Source: Prevotellaceae bacterium (GTDB lineage Bacteria; Bacteroidota; Bacteroidia; Bacteroidales; UBA932). From it: DNA of 9,933 bases. Shown here in pieces: positions 8,779 through 9,933 of this stretch. The translations under genes and the position numbers were made by a program. The stretch covers positions 1 through 9,933 of the forward strand of contig JAITMY010000167.1 in assembly GCA_031290755.1 (NCBI GenBank), in the 5' to 3' direction. The notes under the pieces are model-generated. The model saw nothing but the letters and a program-made list of their open reading frames with translations. It did no database searches and was not told where the DNA came from. How positions within the stretch are numbered: position 1 is the stretch's first letter; each line of letters starts with the position of its first letter.

Positions 8779-9036
8779 ATGAAGCAAGCTATTAGCATTG
8801 ACGAAATCAAAAAACGCTACCCCAACGAGTGGGTTTTGCTGGGTAATCCTGTTGTGGACAAGAGCCGCCTTGATATTTTTTCCGGCATTCCGCTGTACCA
8901 TAGCGCCAGTAAAAAAGAGGTGTGCTACCAAGGTAAACCTTTCGCTACGGGCTACGATACCATTAAAATGGTTTATACCGGGGAGTTTCAGCCCGCGAGG
9001 GTCATTACAAGTATTTTTAGAACCATTGAGCAATGA
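8779..9036 (+). CDS. 85-residue conserved-looking protein of unknown function, coupled to an aspartic protease
   Basis: I do not recognise a named domain. The product is small and soluble, with no signal peptide or membrane helix. Residues 1-20 are probably a helix followed by a strand (SIDEIKKRYPNEWVLLGNP), then alternating short strands, including GIPLYHSASKKEVCYQGK (36-53), GYDTIKMVYTGEF (58-70) and a C-terminal ITSIFRTIEQ. This looks like a compact alpha/beta or small barrel fold. ATG 8779 is the first start after the promoter, in an AT-rich leader. The stop codon overlaps the start of the protease gene as ATGA (9033-9036), so the two are probably made together. Plausible roles are partner, regulator or substrate of the protease; nothing in the sequence decides. 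An out-of-phase frame at 8798-9049 is a shadow. Base composition is clearly lower in GC than upstream genes. Confidence 0.8.
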   Translation: MKQAISIDEIKKRYPNEWVLLGNPVVDKSRLDIFSGIPLYHSASKKEVCYQGKPFATGYDTIKMVYTGEFQPARVITSIFRTIEQ

Positions 9037-9446
9037 TATACAGGTTTAAGCGAGACCCCAAAAGTGGCGTGATAATGGTCAACCTGCGAATTGATGACAG
9101 GCACGATTTTGATATGGTATTGGATACGGGCGCGTCTTGCACTACCATCGACAGCAATATTTTGTACCTCAATGATTGTCCTTTTGAGCGCAAGGGCTTT
9201 GCCAAGGCAGAAACGGCCAATGGAGCTATAAAAGTGGAAATGGTGGAAGTGGGCAGCGTATCCTCTTTGGGTATCCAAAAGGAGAAATTCCCAATTCAGG
9301 TTTATGACTTTTTGTCCCACGGAATTTTGACCAGCTACGACGGTACGCTTGGGCTGGATTTCTTTGAAGGTACAAAGTTTTGTATTGACATGAACGAACA
9401 TACAATAACCCTAACAAGCAGCCGAATTTTAAATTCGGCTATTTAG
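9033..9446 (+). CDS. Retropepsin-like aspartic protease (clan AA), single domain
   Basis: The 137-residue product has the hallmarks of a retroviral-type aspartic protease: a catalytic loop LDTGASCTTID at 30-40 with Asp31 in DTGAS, and the second hydrophobic-glycine motif GTLGLDFF at 104-111, followed by KFCIDMNEHTITLTSS, typical of the Asp_protease_2/gag-asp_protease type. One catalytic Asp motif means it must pair with a second copy to form an active site, as retropepsins do. There is no signal peptide or membrane segment, so it appears cytoplasmic. The ATG at 9033 overlaps the stop of the upstream 85-residue gene by ATGA and has no separate promoter. Substrate and role are unknown. It is not part of a retroelement here: no reverse transcriptase, integrase or long terminal repeat is visible. 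The last codons lie in a perfect inverted repeat (9420-9440). Confidence 0.88.
   Translation: MIYRFKRDPKSGVIMVNLRIDDRHDFDMVLDTGASCTTIDSNILYLNDCPFERKGFAKAETANGAIKVEMVEVGSVSSLGIQKEKFPIQVYDFLSHGILTSYDGTLGLDFFEGTKFCIDMNEHTITLTSSRILNSAI
9420..9440 (+). terminator. Perfect 10-bp inverted repeat overlapping the protease stop region; possible terminator
   Basis: AGCCGAATTT at 9420-9429 and AAATTCGGCT at 9431-9440 are exact inverted copies around one base (T9430). The repeat lies inside the last coding codons, just before the TAG at 9444-9446. It is followed by ATTTAG rather than a long T run, so intrinsic termination would be weak; it could instead protect the mRNA 3' end. Confidence 0.45.
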
Positions 9447-9447
9447 C

Positions 9448-9470
9448 AAGCGGCACTGCAAATGCCGCTT
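9448..9470. repeat. 8-bp inverted repeat just after the protease gene
   Basis: AAGCGGCA (9448-9455) and TGCCGCTT (9463-9470) can pair over a 7-base loop. This follows 7 bases after the first palindrome, so the two form a tandem hairpin pair at the end of the gene unit. No T tract follows on the + strand. It could be a transcript-end structure or a protein-binding site. Confidence 0.5.
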
Positions 9471-9487
9471 AACGGGGGGTATAATAA

Positions 9488-9518
9488 TTTGGCAGGTGAA
9501 AAATATTTGCTACCCTTG
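9488..9518 (+). promoter_or_regulatory. Second Bacteroidota-type promoter candidate
   Basis: TTTG at 9488-9491 and TACCCTTG at 9511-9518 (one mismatch to TAnnTTTG) are separated by 19 bp, the expected geometry. It lies in AT-rich DNA between the protease gene and the repeat array and points toward the small reading frame at 9557. A TATAAT string at 9479-9484 is present but is not the Bacteroidota signal. Confidence 0.5.
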
Positions 9519-9556
9519 CCCCGAATCTAACGGATAGTGTATAGCTGACAATTAAT

Positions 9557-9658
9557 ATGAAAACTCTTTTGCATACTACAGGCTACCGCAGCGGGCAGGT
9601 TATTATCCACTGTTGCTTCGCCTTTGTTAACATTGCCCCCACAGTTAACTTTTTTTAG
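9557..9658 (+). CDS. Possible small ORF or leader peptide, 33 residues
   Basis: An ATG at 9557 opens a 33-codon frame beginning MKTLLHTTGYRSGQVII, continuing through HCCFAF and ending in APTVNFF, stop at 9656-9658. It is 38 bp downstream of a good promoter candidate, and the ATG is preceded by AT-rich sequence as is usual in Bacteroidota. The frame ends in a T7 run (9650-9656) preceded by the paired GTTAAC sites at 9626-9631 and 9644-9649, so the transcript may terminate at its own stop codon. That would give a compact transcript of about 130 bases. The coding status is unproven: it may be a leader peptide, a small protein, or an untranslated small RNA. I do not recognise the peptide. Confidence 0.35.
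   Translation: MKTLLHTTGYRSGQVIIHCCFAFVNIAPTVNFF
9626..9656 (+). terminator. Weak candidate terminator: GTTAAC pair followed by T7
   Basis: GTTAAC at 9626-9631 and 9644-9649 can pair across a 12-base loop and is followed directly by seven T residues (9650-9656). The stem is only 6 bp and AT-rich, and each half is itself palindromic, so stability is low. The position at the end of the small reading frame and the T tract are the supporting evidence. Confidence 0.3.
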
Positions 9659-9689
9659 TCTTTATAAGCGTGTTTTTGTAGTGCTGCGG

Positions 9690-9933
9690 CTTGTCGGCAG
9701 GCTTGCACGTGCCTCCGCCAGCGCCCCGCAGCTTGTCGGGAGGCTTTCCCCCGCTTGGGCAAGCGCCCCGCAGCTTGTCGGAAGGCTTTCCACCGCTTGG
9801 GCAAGTGCCCCGCAGCTTGTCGGGAGGCTTTCCACCGCTTGGGCAAGTGTCCCGCAGCTTGTCGAGAGGCTTGCCCAAGCAGGGCAAGCGCCTCACAGCT
9901 TGTCGGGAGGCTTGCCCAAGCAGGGCAGGTGTC
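9690..9933. repeat. 42-bp tandem repeat array, six copies, last cut by the window end
   Basis: Units begin with CTTGTCGG or a close variant at 9690, 9732, 9774, 9816, 9858 and 9899. The spacing is 42 bp for the first four intervals and 41 bp for the fifth. The first copy is degenerate; copies 2-4 are close to each other, differing by a few bases; copies 5-6 have a different core. There are no unique spacers. On the minus strand the array can be read as 14-residue repeats (GGKPPDKLRG with CPS), open to the window edge. Other frames are open too, and the 41-bp unit breaks the phase, so I treat it as non-coding intergenic repeat DNA. It returns to high GC after the AT-rich stretch before it. The array probably continues past 9933. 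Confidence 0.85.
9869..9889. repeat. Perfect hairpin in the core of repeat copy 5
   Basis: GCTTGCCC (9869-9876) and GGGCAAGC (9882-9889) are exact inverted copies around AAGCA. A similar shorter hairpin recurs in the last copy near 9911-9927. Copies 2-4 have only a partial version, so the hairpin is specific to the altered core. Confidence 0.75.

Noticed and set aside
8798..9049. Alternative 83-codon frame overlapping the 85-residue gene
   Set aside because: It is an out-of-phase shadow. The frame at 8779 has the promoter-proximal ATG and a more protein-like sequence, and couples to the protease by ATGA.
9033..9446. Remnant of a retroelement or retron
   Set aside because: Only the protease fold is present. 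No reverse transcriptase, integrase, RNase H or terminal repeats were seen nearby.
9645..9896. Minus-strand frame encoding 14-residue GGKPPDKLRG-type repeats
   Set aside because: Several frames are open across the array, the start would be GTG inside a repeat, and a 41-bp unit breaks the phase of the peptide repeat. Better explained as non-coding tandem repeat, though the frame stays open to the window edge.
9690..9933. CRISPR array
   Set aside because: Units are contiguous with no unique spacers and no cas genes are present.

Overview
The window reads as GC-rich Bacteroidota DNA, probably Bacteroidales. The evidence is the Bacteroides-like sequence of SufB and of the large-type PurL, an OmpA with a DTV-repeat linker, a large TamB/AsmA-like protein, AT-rich start regions without clear Shine-Dalgarno sequences, and promoter candidates of the TTTG / TAnnTTTG type. 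Genus and species cannot be read from this. All genes I support are on the + strand.

Positions 1-8721 are very GC-rich and hold four genes: the 3' part of an OmpA-family outer-membrane protein (1-807, cut by the window edge), a complete sufB (892-2334), a purL that carries only the C-terminal half of the enzyme (2366-4345), and a complete tamB-like gene (4357-8721). The last two are nearly touching and probably co-transcribed. sufB is not followed by sufC/sufD, and purL lacks its N-terminal half. Both anomalies meet at the 31-bp AT-rich spacer at 2335-2365, so this spacer is a likely rearrangement breakpoint, a natural gene split, or an assembly join.

At 8722 base composition drops visibly. 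A promoter with a good Bacteroidota consensus (8726-8755) precedes a two-gene unit: an 85-residue protein of unknown function (8779-9036) and a single-domain retropepsin-like aspartic protease (9033-9446). They overlap by ATGA, so translation is probably coupled. This pair is the best candidate in the window for a little-described functional system; its role is unknown.

Positions 9447-9933 hold no confident protein gene. They contain two inverted repeats, a second good promoter candidate (9488-9518), a possible 33-codon ORF ending in a T run (9557-9658), and a 42/41-bp tandem repeat array (9690 to the window edge) whose last copies have an altered, apparently inverted core.
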